Below are positions 51,514 through 61,531 of a stretch of 64,000 bases of DNA, piece after piece; within the stretch, counting starts at the first letter, position 1; each line of letters starts with the position of its first letter. This stretch comes from Microtetraspora niveoalba. GTDB taxonomy: Bacteria > Actinomycetota > Actinomycetes > Streptosporangiales > Streptosporangiaceae. Where the stretch lies: the NCBI RefSeq assembly GCF_001570405.1, contig NZ_BBYM01000015.1:154352-218351 (forward strand). The letters are read 5' to 3'. Both the position numbers and the translations under genes were made by a program. The notes under the pieces were generated by a model. It made no database searches, was not told where the DNA came from, and saw nothing but the letters and a program-made list of their open reading frames with translations.

Positions 51514-52287
51514 TCAGCGATCAAGGGGTTGGTCGCTGCGGGTGTAGAGCAATGGCGTGATGTCCCGGAGCACCGCCCGCAGCAGATCGGCTTCGGCGCT
51601 ATGGATGAAGAAATGGTCGCCGGGGAGCTCGCGCAGGACGAACGCGCCTGTCGTCTCCTGGCGCCAGGCTTCGGCGTCCGCCCGGGTCATGGCCTCGTCG
51701 CCCGTTCCATAGAACACCGACAAACGCATCGGCAGCGGAGGCTCGTGGCGGTAGACATAACGCTCGCTCATGGCGATGTCGGCGCGTAGCGCGGGCTCGA
51801 TCAGCTCCAGTAACAGCTCGTTCTCGAGCACTTCGCCGGGCGTGCCGTTGAGCTCCTTGATGGCGGCGCGGAATTCGGTGGTGGGGAGATCATGGATGTG
51901 ACGGTCGCGTGAAGGAACACGCGGTCCGCGGCACCCCGAGACGATCATCAGGTCCGGCAGTCTCAGGCCGTTCGCGCGCAGGTGACGGACCAGCTCGAAG
52001 CTCGTCAGGCCGCCCAGACTGTGTCCGAACGTCACGTACGGCCTGTCAAGCAATGGCGCCAGTGCATTCATCAGGGAGGGCAGCATCGAGGTCAGGGAGG
52101 TGAAAGCGGGCTCGCTGAAACGCGACTGACGGCCAGGTGGTTGCACGGCGCAGAGGCCGACCTCGTCGGGCAGCGTCTCAGCCCAGGGGCGGTAGAGCGA
52201 GGCGCCTCCGCCGGCGTATGGGAAGCAGATCATGCGGAGTGCCGGGTCGGGCAGAGGCCGCCAGTGGAGGAGCCAGTGGTTTTTCAC
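51514..52287 (-). CDS. Type II thioesterase
   Basis: A 257-residue stand-alone alpha/beta hydrolase that clears wrongly loaded or stalled groups from carrier domains. Motifs: ICFPYAGGGASLYRPW near the N-terminus, nucleophile GHSLGG (serine, unlike the cysteine of the terminal TE) and the histidine in GDHFFIH. Start: GTG 52287, with AAGGAG five bases upstream; GTG 52293 is the alternative, and there is no ATG. It is on the minus strand, convergent with mbtH and divergent from rpe, and marks the right end of the cluster. Confidence 0.94.
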   Translation of the reverse strand: MKNHWLLHWRPLPDPALRMICFPYAGGGASLYRPWAETLPDEVGLCAVQPPGRQSRFSEPAFTSLTSMLPSLMNALAPLLDRPYVTFGHSLGGLTSFELVRHLRANGLRLPDLMIVSGCRGPRVPSRDRHIHDLPTTEFRAAIKELNGTPGEVLENELLLELIEPALRADIAMSERYVYRHEPPLPMRLSVFYGTGDEAMTRADAEAWRQETTGAFVLRELPGDHFFIHSAEADLLRAVLRDITPLLYTRSDQPLDR

Positions 52288-52323
52288 GGGCACTCCTTCT
52301 CCGGGACTCGCTTCGGCCGGATG

Positions 52324-52329
52324 ATCATA
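52324..52329 (-). promoter_or_regulatory. Candidate -10 element for the type II TE
   Basis: TATGAT on the minus strand, about 37 bases before the GTG start. Possible -35 TTGTGT lies upstream but with a short 15-base spacer. It lies in the 160-base region divergent to rpe. Confidence 0.3.
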
Positions 52330-52447
52330 AGAAGTATTGACTGTACACAAGTGGGTGTCGTGGCGCGGGTGGGCGGAGAGCCCGGCGTCCTCAACTGTCG
52401 AATCCCCGTTTTCGGGTGGGGGAGGACTGTCAATAGACTCAGGCATC

Positions 52448-53116
52448 ATGGCCGTACAGATCTCGCCCAGCATCCTGTCCGCAGACTTCGCCAGGCTCGC
52501 CGACGAGGCGACCCGGGTGGAGGGCGTCGCCGACTGGCTGCACGTGGACGTCATGGACAACCACTTCGTGCCCAACCTCACGCTCGGCCTGCCCATCGTC
52601 GAGTCGCTGCTCAAGGCGACGTCGCTCCCGATCGACTGCCACCTCATGATCGAGAGCCCGGACCGGTGGGCGCCGTCGTACGCGGAGGCGGGCGCCGGCA
52701 GCGTGACGATCCACGCCGAGGCGTCGAGGGCGCCGGTGCGTACGCTGCGGGCCATCCGCTCGGCGGGCGCGCGCTCGGGGTTCGCGCTGAACCCGGCGAC
52801 CCCGATCGAGTACTACGAGGATCTGCTGCCCGAGATCGACATGCTCCTGCTGATGACGGTCGAGCCGGGCTTCGGCGGCCAGAAGTTCCTCGACGTGGTG
52901 CTGCCCAAGGTGACCCGCGCCCGCGCGCTGATCGAGAAGCACGGCGGCGAGGTGTGGCTCCAGGTGGACGGCGGCGTCTCGGCGGAGACGATCGAGCGTT
53001 GCGCCGAGGCTGGGGCGGACGTCTTCGTGGCCGGCAGCGCGGTCTACGGCGCGGAGGACGCGGCCAGGGCCGTCCACGACCTCCGGGCGCTCGCCGCGGC
53101 CGCCCAGCAGGCGTAG
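52448..53116 (+). CDS. rpe: Ribulose-phosphate 3-epimerase
   Basis: Interconverts ribulose 5-phosphate and xylulose 5-phosphate in the pentose phosphate pathway; a cytosolic metal-dependent TIM barrel. The 222-residue protein starts [13 protein letters not shown], has [16 protein letters not shown], the metal-binding region [23 protein letters not shown] and [11 protein letters not shown]. The start ATG 52448 gives the family length; the frame is open further upstream to 52337. In many actinobacteria this gene follows rsmB directly, so its position here right after the type II TE marks the far side of the cluster insertion. Confidence 0.97.
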   Translation: MAVQISPSILSADFARLADEATRVEGVADWLHVDVMDNHFVPNLTLGLPIVESLLKATSLPIDCHLMIESPDRWAPSYAEAGAGSVTIHAEASRAPVRTLRAIRSAGARSGFALNPATPIEYYEDLLPEIDMLLLMTVEPGFGGQKFLDVVLPKVTRARALIEKHGGEVWLQVDGGVSAETIERCAEAGADVFVAGSAVYGAEDAARAVHDLRALAAAAQQA

Positions 53117-53151
53117 GACGGTTTCGCGGTTCCGAAGCGTACGCGGGGAGC

Positions 53152-53186
53152 CGCGGCGCCCGGGGCGGGTGACGCCCCGGGCCGCG
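53152..53186. terminator. GC-rich hairpin after rpe
   Basis: CCCGGGGCG at 53159-53167 pairs with CGCCCCGGG at 53173-53181 (five-base loop), extended by CGCGG/CCGCG at the base with a two-base bulge. It begins 36 bases after the rpe stop and has no U-tract, as usual for high-GC actinomycete terminators. Confidence 0.7.
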
Positions 53187-53205
53187 AATGACCGGACCTC
53201 GGTTC

Positions 53206-53240
53206 TCAGGCGAGGGCGGGGTCGAGCACCACGTCCTCGC
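53206..53240. repeat. 35-bp exact direct repeat, copy 1
   Basis: Identical to 56573-56607, which is the stop codon and last codons (ending EDVVLDPALA) of the importer ATPase gene. Here it lies between rpe and the tricorn gene with no gene attached. The ends GCGAGG and CCTCGC are complementary, so the unit could also form a weak stem. Confidence 0.9.
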
Positions 53241-53331
53241 TCCCTTTCGCTCCGCTCCCTCGATCCAGGTGAACGCTTGCAGGTCCGGAAATCCGCAAGC
53301 AGGAAGGGCTTGATCGACGTACGGTGCATAT

Positions 53332-56300
53332 GTGGCGAATGGCGCATATCTGAGATACCCCCACTTGCATGATGATCTCCTCACCTTCGTAGCGGACGAC
53401 GACGTCTGGCTGGCACCCGTGGGAGGCGGCAGGGCCTGGCGGTTCACGGCTGACCAGGTCGCGGTCTCCCACCCCCGGTTCTCTTCCGACGGCACGCGCA
53501 TCGCGTGGACGAGCACCCGCGAGGGCGAGCCCGAGGTGTTCGCCGCCGAGTTGGAGGGCGCCGAGAGCGAGCGGCTCACGCACTGGGGCAACGCCATGAC
53601 GGGCGTGCGAGGCTGGACCGAGGACGGGAACGTGCTGGCCGTCACCGCCGCGGGCCACGGCTCACGCTCCCGGCTGTGGGCCTACGCGGTTCCGCTGGAC
53701 GGCGGCGAGGCGACGGCTCTGCCGTACGGCAGGGTCAGCGAGGCCGCGGTCAGCGGCCCCAAGGTGGCGGCCGTCTCGGCGGTGTGGCGCGAACCGTCGC
53801 AGTGGAAGCGCTACCGCGGAGGCACCGCGGCCAAGATCTGGGTGGACGCCACGGGCCACGGCGAGTTCACCCGCCTGTTCGCCGGCAACCCCGCGCAGCA
53901 TTGGTCGGTCATGTGGGTGGGGGAGCGCCTGGCCTTCCTCGCGGACACTGACGGCGACGGCAACCTGTACTCCTGCCTGCCCGACGGCTCGGACCTGCGG
54001 CAGCACACCAAGCACCGCGGCTTCTACGCGCGCCATGCCGCATCCGACGGCTCCCGCGTCGTCTACAGCCTCGCCGGCGAACTGTGGCTGCTGGAGAGCC
54101 TGGAAGCAGAGCCGTACAAGCTGGACCTCACCCTGAGCGGGCCGCGTCCGGCCCGGGCCAGGCGACCGGCGCCGAGCAAGGTCGACGGCTTCGCGCCGGA
54201 CCGTACCGGGCGGGCCAGCGTGGTCGAGATCCGCGGCACCGCCCACTGGCTGACCCACCGCGACGGCCCCGCGGGCGTGCTGCGCGCCGAGCCCGGCGTC
54301 CGGGTACGGCTGCCGCGGCCGCTCGACGACGCCGGCCGGGCCGTCTGGGTGTCGGACGCCTCCGGCGAGGACGCGCTGGAGATCGGCGCACCCGGCGGTG
54401 AGATTCGCACGCTGGCCGCCGGTCAGCTCGGCCGGGTGCTCGACCTGGCCGCAGCGCCGGACGGCGGGCACGCCGCGGTCGCCACTCACGATGGGCGGCT
54501 CCTGGTGGTGGACCTCGACCTCGGGAACGTCCGGGAGCTGGACCGCACCGGTCACGGCGACGTGCAGCATCTGACGTTCTCGCCGGACTCGGCCTGGCTC
54601 GCGTGGGCGCATGCCTACCAGGCCGAGCGCCGCCACCTCAAGCTGGCCCGCGTGGACGGAGGCGCCGCGATCGAGGTGACCCCGCCGCGCTTCAACGACT
54701 ACAGCCCGTCCTTCACCAGGGACGGCAAGTACCTGGCCTTCCTGTCCGACCGTACGTTCAACCCGGTCTACGACGCCCACGTATTCGACCTGTCCTTCCC
54801 CAGCAGCTGCCGGCCGTACCTGGTGCCGCTCAAGGCGACCACGCCCTCGCCGTTCGACCCCTCGCCGGCGGGCCGCGGCTTCAACGGGGAGGCCGACGCC
54901 GGTTCGGACGCCGGGAACGATGGCACGTCCGACACGCCGCCCGTGACCGAGCTGGATGCCGACGGGCTGGCGGCGCGGATCGTGCCCGTGCCGGTACCCG
55001 CCGGCACCTACTCCAACCTGCGTGCCGCCAAGGACGGCCTGCTGTGGCTGCGCCATCCGCTCAACGGCCAGCTCGGCGACGGTACCGAGCCCGGTGCGCC
55101 GATCCTGGAACGCTACGACCTGACCAAGCGCAAGGTCAGCGAGCTGGGCAGGGAGTTCCGGGCCTTCGAGGTCAGCGGCGACAGCACGCGCCTGGTGGCC
55201 ACCGGCAAGAACGGCCTGCAGACCCGCGCCACCGGAGAGGACGGCGAGGTCGTCACCATCGACCTGGACCGTGTGGCCGTGACCATCGACCCGGTCGCCG
55301 AGTGGCGGCAGGCCTACAACGAGGCCGGGCGGCTCATGCGCGACCACTTCTGGCGCGCGGACATGAACGGCGTCGACTGGCAGGCCACGCTCGACCGCTA
55401 CGCCCCGCTGGTGGAGCGGATCGGCGCCTACTCCGAGCTGATCGACCTGCTCTGGGAGGTCCAGGGTGAGCTGGCCACCTCCCACGCCTACGCGCGGCCG
55501 GCCGGCGCCGCCCGAGATCCCAAACGCCGCCAGGGCCTGCTCGGCGCCGACCTCGCCCGGGACGAGAACGGAGTGTGGCGGATCAGCCGCATCCTGCCCG
55601 GGGAGTCATCCGACCACGAGGCCCGCTCGCCGCTCCTCGCGCCCGGCGTCGCCGTCCGGGAGGGCGACGCGATCGTCGCCGTGGGCGGACGCCGGGTCGA
55701 TCCGGTCCGCGGGCCGCTCGCCCTGCTGGCCGGCGCGGCGGAGCGGCCCGTGGAGCTGACCGTCCAGCCCGGCTCCGGCGGCGAGACTCGCCGGGTCGTC
55801 GTCACGCCCGTCGCCGACGAGACGCCGCTGCGGTACCACGACTGGGTGGCCGGACGGCGGGCGTTCGTGCGTGAGGCGTCGGGCGGGCGGCTCGGCTACC
55901 TGCACGTGCCGGACATGGTGGCCACCGGTTGGGCGCACTTCCACCGGGACCTGCGTGCCGAGATGGGCTTCGACGGGCTCATCGTGGACGTCCGCGACAA
56001 CGGGGGCGGTCATGTCTCCGAGCTGGTGCTGGAGAAGCTGCAGCGCCGGGTGACCGGGTGGTCGCTGGCCCGAGGGTACGAGCCGATGCGGTATCCGGAC
56101 GACGCACCTCGCGGGCCCATCGTGGCCGTCACCGACGAGTTCGCCGGGTCGGACGGGGATATCGTCAGCGCCGGGATCAAGAATCGCAGCATCGGGCCGC
56201 TCGTGGGCACGCGGACCTGGGGCGGCGTGATCGGCATCGACTCGCGGTACTCGCTTGTGGACGGGACCGTCGTCACTCAGCCGCGGTACTCGTTCTGGTT

Positions 56301-56481
56301 GGAGGGCGAGGGGTGGGGCGTGGAGAACCACGGCGTCGTCCCGGATGTCGAGGTCATCGTGACGCCGCAGGATCTGGTAGCCGGGCGGGATCCGCAGCTG
56401 GCGCGGGCGGTGGAACTCGCCTTGGCGGCGCTGGAGGAGAGGGACCCGGCGACCCCGCCGGAGTTGCCGCCGCCGCGCTGA
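53332..56481 (+). CDS. Tricorn-type protease (family S41)
   Basis: A 1,049-residue tricorn protease homologue, a large cytosolic peptidase that degrades peptides from the proteasome to short fragments. The N-terminal ~640 residues are beta-propeller repeats (for example FSSDGTRIAWTS, FSPDSAWLAWAH, FTRDGKYLAFLSD). They are followed by a helical C1 region, a PDZ-like domain near residues 750-830 and the S41 catalytic domain with FAGSDGDIVSAG, nucleophile Ser about 940, and RTWGGVIG. A low-complexity acidic insert lies near 515-545. Start is GTG 53332. It has a terminator hairpin downstream shared with the importer operon. A proteolytic gene beside a peptide importer is a sensible pairing for peptide recycling. 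I see no link to the NRPS cluster. Confidence 0.93.
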   Translation: MANGAYLRYPHLHDDLLTFVADDDVWLAPVGGGRAWRFTADQVAVSHPRFSSDGTRIAWTSTREGEPEVFAAELEGAESERLTHWGNAMTGVRGWTEDGNVLAVTAAGHGSRSRLWAYAVPLDGGEATALPYGRVSEAAVSGPKVAAVSAVWREPSQWKRYRGGTAAKIWVDATGHGEFTRLFAGNPAQHWSVMWVGERLAFLADTDGDGNLYSCLPDGSDLRQHTKHRGFYARHAASDGSRVVYSLAGELWLLESLEAEPYKLDLTLSGPRPARARRPAPSKVDGFAPDRTGRASVVEIRGTAHWLTHRDGPAGVLRAEPGVRVRLPRPLDDAGRAVWVSDASGEDALEIGAPGGEIRTLAAGQLGRVLDLAAAPDGGHAAVATHDGRLLVVDLDLGNVRELDRTGHGDVQHLTFSPDSAWLAWAHAYQAERRHLKLARVDGGAAIEVTPPRFNDYSPSFTRDGKYLAFLSDRTFNPVYDAHVFDLSFPSSCRPYLVPLKATTPSPFDPSPAGRGFNGEADAGSDAGNDGTSDTPPVTELDADGLAARIVPVPVPAGTYSNLRAAKDGLLWLRHPLNGQLGDGTEPGAPILERYDLTKRKVSELGREFRAFEVSGDSTRLVATGKNGLQTRATGEDGEVVTIDLDRVAVTIDPVAEWRQAYNEAGRLMRDHFWRADMNGVDWQATLDRYAPLVERIGAYSELIDLLWEVQGELATSHAYARPAGAARDPKRRQGLLGADLARDENGVWRISRILPGESSDHEARSPLLAPGVAVREGDAIVAVGGRRVDPVRGPLALLAGAAERPVELTVQPGSGGETRRVVVTPVADETPLRYHDWVAGRRAFVREASGGRLGYLHVPDMVATGWAHFHRDLRAEMGFDGLIVDVRDNGGGHVSELVLEKLQRRVTGWSLARGYEPMRYPDDAPRGPIVAVTDEFAGSDGDIVSAGIKNRSIGPLVGTRTWGGVIGIDSRYSLVDGTVVTQPRYSFWLEGEGWGVENHGVVPDVEVIVTPQDLVAGRDPQLARAVELALAALEERDPATPPELPPPR

Positions 56482-56522
56482 CGAGGGGTGAGAGTACGGC
56501 AGGCCGCGGACAGTCCCCGGTT

Positions 56523-56552
56523 CGTCCCCGTGCCCAAGAAGGCACGGGGACG
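56523..56552. terminator. Bidirectional terminator hairpin
   Basis: A perfect 12-bp stem, CGTCCCCGTGCC at 56523-56534 and GGCACGGGGACG at 56541-56552, with a six-base CAAGAA loop. It lies between the convergent tricorn gene and importer operon and can end transcription from both sides. There is no U-tract. Confidence 0.85.
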
Positions 56553-56572
56553 GCCAAGGTCCGTGGACACAG

Positions 56573-57600
<1,028 letters not shown>

Positions 57601-57601
<1 letters not shown>

Positions 57602-58659
57602 CAGCGGCCTTCCATGAGCTGGGTGTGGATCTCCTGCTTCTGCTGCAGCGTGAGATAGCACGCGTCGCCGTGCCCGCGCTCGGGCGACAGCTCCGGCTGC
57701 TCGGTGGAGCACAGGTCGGGGCCGACCAGGTTCCGGTAGTCGCACCGGGGGTGGAAGCGGCAGCCCGGGGGCGGGTTGAGCAGGCTGGGAGGCGTTCCCC
57801 GCACCGGCTTGAGCGGCACGTCGACCGACGAGCCCAGCCGCGGCACCGAGGACAGCAGCCCCCAGGTGTACGGGTGCCGGGGCGTGCCGAGCACCTCGCG
57901 GACCGTGCCACGCTCGACGGCGCGGCCGGCGTACATGACGAGCACGTTGTGCGCCGTCTGGGCGACCACGCCGAGGTCGTGCGTGATCAGGATGATGGAG
58001 GTGCCCATCTGGTCCTGCAGGTCCTTGAGCAGGTCGAGGATCTGCGCCTGCACGGTCACGTCGAGCGCGGTCGTCGGCTCGTCGGCGATGACCAGCGCGG
58101 GGTCGCAGACCAGCGCCATCGCGATCATGACGCGCTGCCGCATGCCGCCGGAGAAGTGGTGGGGGTAGTCGTCCACCCGGACCTTGGCGTTGGGGATGCC
58201 GACGCGTTCGAGCATCTCGATGGCGCGGTCGCGCGCCTCGCGCTTGCTCGTGCCCTTGTGCTTGCGGTACACCTCGCCGATCTGCCGGCCGATTGTGTGG
58301 AACGGCGACAGCGCGGTCAGCGGGTCCTGGAAGATCATGGCGATGCGGTTGCCGCGCAGCCGCTCCAGGGTGCCGCGGCTCGCGCCGACCAGTTCCTGGT
58401 CCTCGAACCAGATCTCGCCGCCGATCTCGGCGTGCTCGCTGTTGTGCAGGCCGAGGATGGCGAGGTTGGTCACGGACTTGCCGGAGCCGGACTCGCCGAC
58501 GATGCCGAGGGTGGTGCCCTTCTCGACCTCGAAGGAGAGCCCGTCCACCGCCTTGACGACCCCGTCCTCGGTCGAGAAGGAGACGTGCAGGTCCTGGACG
58601 GACAGGAACGAGTCGCCCCGGCGGCCCGGGCCGGTCTCGGTGAACGTGACGGCGGTCAA
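57601..58659 (-). CDS. Oligopeptide/dipeptide ABC transporter ATPase (DppD/OppD type)
   Basis: A 352-residue ATPase, partner of the one encoded next. Walker A GESGSGKS, Q-loop MIFQDPLTALSPFH, signature FSGGMRQRVMIAMAL, Walker B LVIADEPTTALD, switch histidine ITHDL, and the C-terminal domain NPPPGCRFHPRCDYR. The start is TTG 58659, supported by AGGAG seven bases upstream; there is no ATG or GTG near it in frame. Ten bases separate it from the permease gene upstream, and it overlaps the next gene by one base, so the operon is tightly coupled. Confidence 0.96.
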
Positions 58660-58669
58660 GCGATGGCTC

Positions 58670-59650
58670 CTAGCTGAGGCGGACGCGCGGGTCGATGACC
58701 GCGTAGAGCGCGTCCACGATGACGTTGAGTACGACGATCGCGGCGGCGGCGAGCAGCACGGTGGCCATCAGCATGGGCAGGTCGCTGTTGGTGACCGACT
58801 GGATGGACAGGCGGCCGATGCCCTGGAGGCTGAACGTCGTCTCGGTGATGATCGCGCCGCCGATGAGACTGGCGAGGTCGATGCCGAAGATCGTGGCGAG
58901 GGGGGTGAGTGTGCCGCGCAGCGCGAACCGCATCACCACGGTGCGACCGGACATGCCCTTGGCGCGCGCCGTGCGGACGTAGTCCTCGCCGAGCTGCTCG
59001 ACCATGGTCGAGCGGGTCATACGGGTGTAGTTGGCGGTGAAGATGATCGCCAGCACGACCCACGGCAACATCAGGCCGTACGCCCAGCCGATCGGGTCCT
59101 CGGTGAGCGGCACGTAGCGCGGCCGCTCGATGACCTGCCACTGGAAGACGAGGAAGTACATGGCGAGGGTGCCGATGAAGTAGATCTGCACCGAGGCGCC
59201 GACCAGCGACGAGACGCTGGCGATCTTGTCGAGGGGCTTGCCCTGCTTCAGCGCGGCGACGATGCCGGTGCCGATTCCGAAGATCAGGAAGACCACCGAC
59301 GCGCCGATGGTCAGCGAGAGCGTCACGGGCAGCCGGTCGATGATCGTCTCGAACACCGGCTCCCGGTTGACGAACGAGTAGCCCAGGCAGGGTGCCGGGC
59401 AGTGCCCCAGCCCTTCGTATTCGCGGCCGACGAAGATCCCGGCGAGCCACTCGACGAACTGCACGAAGATCGGCTGGTCCAGGCCGAGGTTGTGTCTGGC
59501 CTGGGCGAGCGTCTCGGGCGGGCAGACCTTGCCGCAGGCGAGCCGGGCCGGGTCGGCGGGCACGGCGAAGAAGAGGAAGAACGTCACGGCGGCGACGATC
59601 AGCAGGATGAACGCCGCGCCGATGGTTCTGCGGGTCAGGAAACGAAGCAC
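58670..59650 (-). CDS. Peptide ABC transporter permease (DppB type)
   Basis: A 326-residue inner-membrane permease with six hydrophobic segments: one near the N-terminus (GAAFILLIVAAVTFFLFF), a long periplasmic loop and five more in the BPD_transp_1 domain. The cytoplasmic EAA-type loop reads DYVRTARAKGMSGRTVVMRFALRGTLTP and contacts the ATPases. Start ATG 59650. The gap before it, after the binding-protein gene, holds a strong hairpin that may lower its expression relative to the binding protein. Confidence 0.95.
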   Translation of the reverse strand: MLRFLTRRTIGAAFILLIVAAVTFFLFFAVPADPARLACGKVCPPETLAQARHNLGLDQPIFVQFVEWLAGIFVGREYEGLGHCPAPCLGYSFVNREPVFETIIDRLPVTLSLTIGASVVFLIFGIGTGIVAALKQGKPLDKIASVSSLVGASVQIYFIGTLAMYFLVFQWQVIERPRYVPLTEDPIGWAYGLMLPWVVLAIIFTANYTRMTRSTMVEQLGEDYVRTARAKGMSGRTVVMRFALRGTLTPLATIFGIDLASLIGGAIITETTFSLQGIGRLSIQSVTNSDLPMLMATVLLAAAAIVVLNVIVDALYAVIDPRVRLS

Positions 59651-59668
59651 TGGAGCTCCTGTGCGGTG

Positions 59669-59700
59669 CTCCGGGGCGCCCCGTGCGGGGCGCCCCGGAG
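59669..59700. terminator. Intra-operon hairpin (attenuator or mRNA stabiliser)
   Basis: A perfect 14-bp inverted repeat, CTCCGGGGCGCCCC at 59669-59682 and GGGGCGCCCCGGAG at 59687-59700, with a GTGC loop. It fills the 57-base gap between the binding-protein stop and the permease start. In peptide importers a structure here usually lets the binding protein be made in excess, by partial termination or by protecting the upstream mRNA end. Confidence 0.8.
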
Positions 59701-59707
59701 GCGTGGC

Positions 59708-61495
59708 TTACTGCTTCACGAAGATGGTGTTCGGGGAGACGACCCAGCTCATCGGGTCGATCTCGGCGCCGCCGATCAGCGAGCCGTGGAGGGAGTTGGC
59801 GATGTCGTTCAGGTCGGGGACCAGCGGCGTCACCTTCTCCATGATGGTCTTGTCGAGGGCGCCCCAGGCCTTGTTGGCCTCCTCGGCGTCGCTCAGGCCC
59901 TGGATGCGCTTGATCTCGGCCGTGATCTCCGGGTCCTTCAGGTGCGAGATGTTCTGCGCGCCGTCGGTGACCGGGCCGAAGAGCACCGGGAAGACCGTGG
60001 CCGCGGTGGGCCAGTCGGCGCCCCAGCCGCCCCAGTAGAGGTCGAACCCGTTGTCGACCTGGGTCACCGAGTCGTACCAGATCTTCGGGTTGATCGGCTT
60101 GGCGACGAGCTTGATGCCGATCTTCTCCATGGCGGTCTTGATCGCGACCGTCATCTTCTCCTGGGTGGGCGTCTGGTTGTACGCGTAGACCAGGGTCGGG
60201 TTCGGGTTGCTCGACTGGGCCATCAGCTCCTTGGCCTTCTCGATGTCACCCTCGGGCTTGGCCTTCTTGCCGAAGAGGTCGTAGTCCTGGAAGCCCGACA
60301 CGGTCGGGTTGAGGATGGTGGTCGAGATCACCGAGGAGGAGGGGCCGCCGCCGATCGTCTGCATCTGCTTGGTCGGCCACGCGTAGTTGATCGCCTGACG
60401 GATCTTGATGTCCTTGACCCGGTCGAGGTTGAAGTAGAAGTAGCTCGTGTACGGCGACGGCTGGGTCATCAGGCGCGACTTGAAGCTGGGGTCGGTCAGC
60501 ACCTGCTGGAGCCGCTCGGGCGCGACGGAGGTGTAGAAGCTGAACGTCTTCTTGTCGTCGCCGGCGTCCGCGATGAACCGGTCGGTGACCTGGAGAGCCT
60601 GGTAGCCGAACTCAAGGTGCCACTTGTCCGGGTACGCGCCGCGGATCGGGTCGGTGGCCGGGTCCCAGTGCGGGTTGCGCTCCAGCTCCATCGACTTGTC
60701 GGTCACGTGGTTCGTGATGATGTACGGACCGCTGGAGAAGGGCTCCTTGTCGTACTTCTCCTTGGTGTCCTTCGCCTTCGGCACGACGCCGTACGTCGTC
60801 ATCGCCAGCGCGTAGTTCGCGTCGGCGTGCGGCTCCTTGAACTTGAAGATGATCGTCTTGTCGTCGGGCGTCTCGACGTTGTCCAGGTGCTTGCCGTCGT
60901 ACGGGCCCTTGTAGGTCTTCTTGTAGTCCTCCTGCGTCAGCCACTGCTGGACGTAGGGGGCGCCCTCGGTGCTGTAGGAGGCGAAGAGGCGCTCGATCGA
61001 CCACTTCACGTCCTCGGAGGTGATCGGCGTGCCGTCCTGCCACTTCACGCCGTCCTTGAGCGTGAACTTCCAGGTCTTGCCGCCGTCGGACACCTCGCCG
61101 GTGTCGGTCGCGAGGTCGCCGACCAGCTTGTAGTCGTTCTTCGCGATCCGCTTGTAGCCAGTGAGCTGGCGGGCGAACAGCAGGGCGAAGTTGCCCTCGA
61201 CGTTGGAGTAGATGCGGCCCGGGTCGAGGTGGGCGAGGTCGTCGCGGCCGATCTGGTTGATCGTGCCGCCCTTGACGACGCCCTCCGGCGCGATCGCGGG
61301 ACCCTTGGAGTCCTCCGCCGTGCCGATGGTGATCTTCGGCGCCGTGTTGGCGGACGGTCCCCGGTCCGACGCCGCGGCGGAGGGGTTGCCGGCGTTGGCG
61401 GGCGCCCCGCCACCGCCGCCCTTGGCGCAGGCGCCGGTCAAGGCCAGGACGCCTACGGCGAGAACGGCCACCGTTGACCGCTTTCGGATGGACAT
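59708..61495 (-). CDS. Peptide-binding lipoprotein (SBP family 5)
   Basis: A 595-residue extracellular solute-binding protein of the DppA/OppA family. It has a lipoprotein signal peptide: KR-rich start, hydrophobic core and lipobox LTGAC with the lipid-modified Cys23. A low-complexity Gly/Ala/Pro linker follows. Family features include FTLKDGVKWQDGTPITSEDVKWSIERL near residues 140-165 and PFSSGPYIITNHV. It captures peptides outside the membrane and delivers them to the permeases. It is second in the operon, between the two permease genes, an order (permease C, binding protein, permease B, ATPases) that differs from the classic dppABCDF. Confidence 0.96.
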   Translation of the reverse strand: MSIRKRSTVAVLAVGVLALTGACAKGGGGGAPANAGNPSAAASDRGPSANTAPKITIGTAEDSKGPAIAPEGVVKGGTINQIGRDDLAHLDPGRIYSNVEGNFALLFARQLTGYKRIAKNDYKLVGDLATDTGEVSDGGKTWKFTLKDGVKWQDGTPITSEDVKWSIERLFASYSTEGAPYVQQWLTQEDYKKTYKGPYDGKHLDNVETPDDKTIIFKFKEPHADANYALAMTTYGVVPKAKDTKEKYDKEPFSSGPYIITNHVTDKSMELERNPHWDPATDPIRGAYPDKWHLEFGYQALQVTDRFIADAGDDKKTFSFYTSVAPERLQQVLTDPSFKSRLMTQPSPYTSYFYFNLDRVKDIKIRQAINYAWPTKQMQTIGGGPSSSVISTTILNPTVSGFQDYDLFGKKAKPEGDIEKAKELMAQSSNPNPTLVYAYNQTPTQEKMTVAIKTAMEKIGIKLVAKPINPKIWYDSVTQVDNGFDLYWGGWGADWPTAATVFPVLFGPVTDGAQNISHLKDPEITAEIKRIQGLSDAEEANKAWGALDKTIMEKVTPLVPDLNDIANSLHGSLIGGAEIDPMSWVVSPNTIFVKQ

Positions 61496-61531
61496 ATCGC
61501 TCCTAATCTGGGGGATCTGCGGGAGAGGTGG

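Noticed and set aside
53206..53658. Minus-strand frame ending in the same residues as the importer ATPase (EDVVLDPALA)
   Set aside because: Only the 35-bp repeat matches; the remainder is antisense to the tricorn gene and shows no ATPase sequence, so it is a repeat copy rather than a truncated gene.
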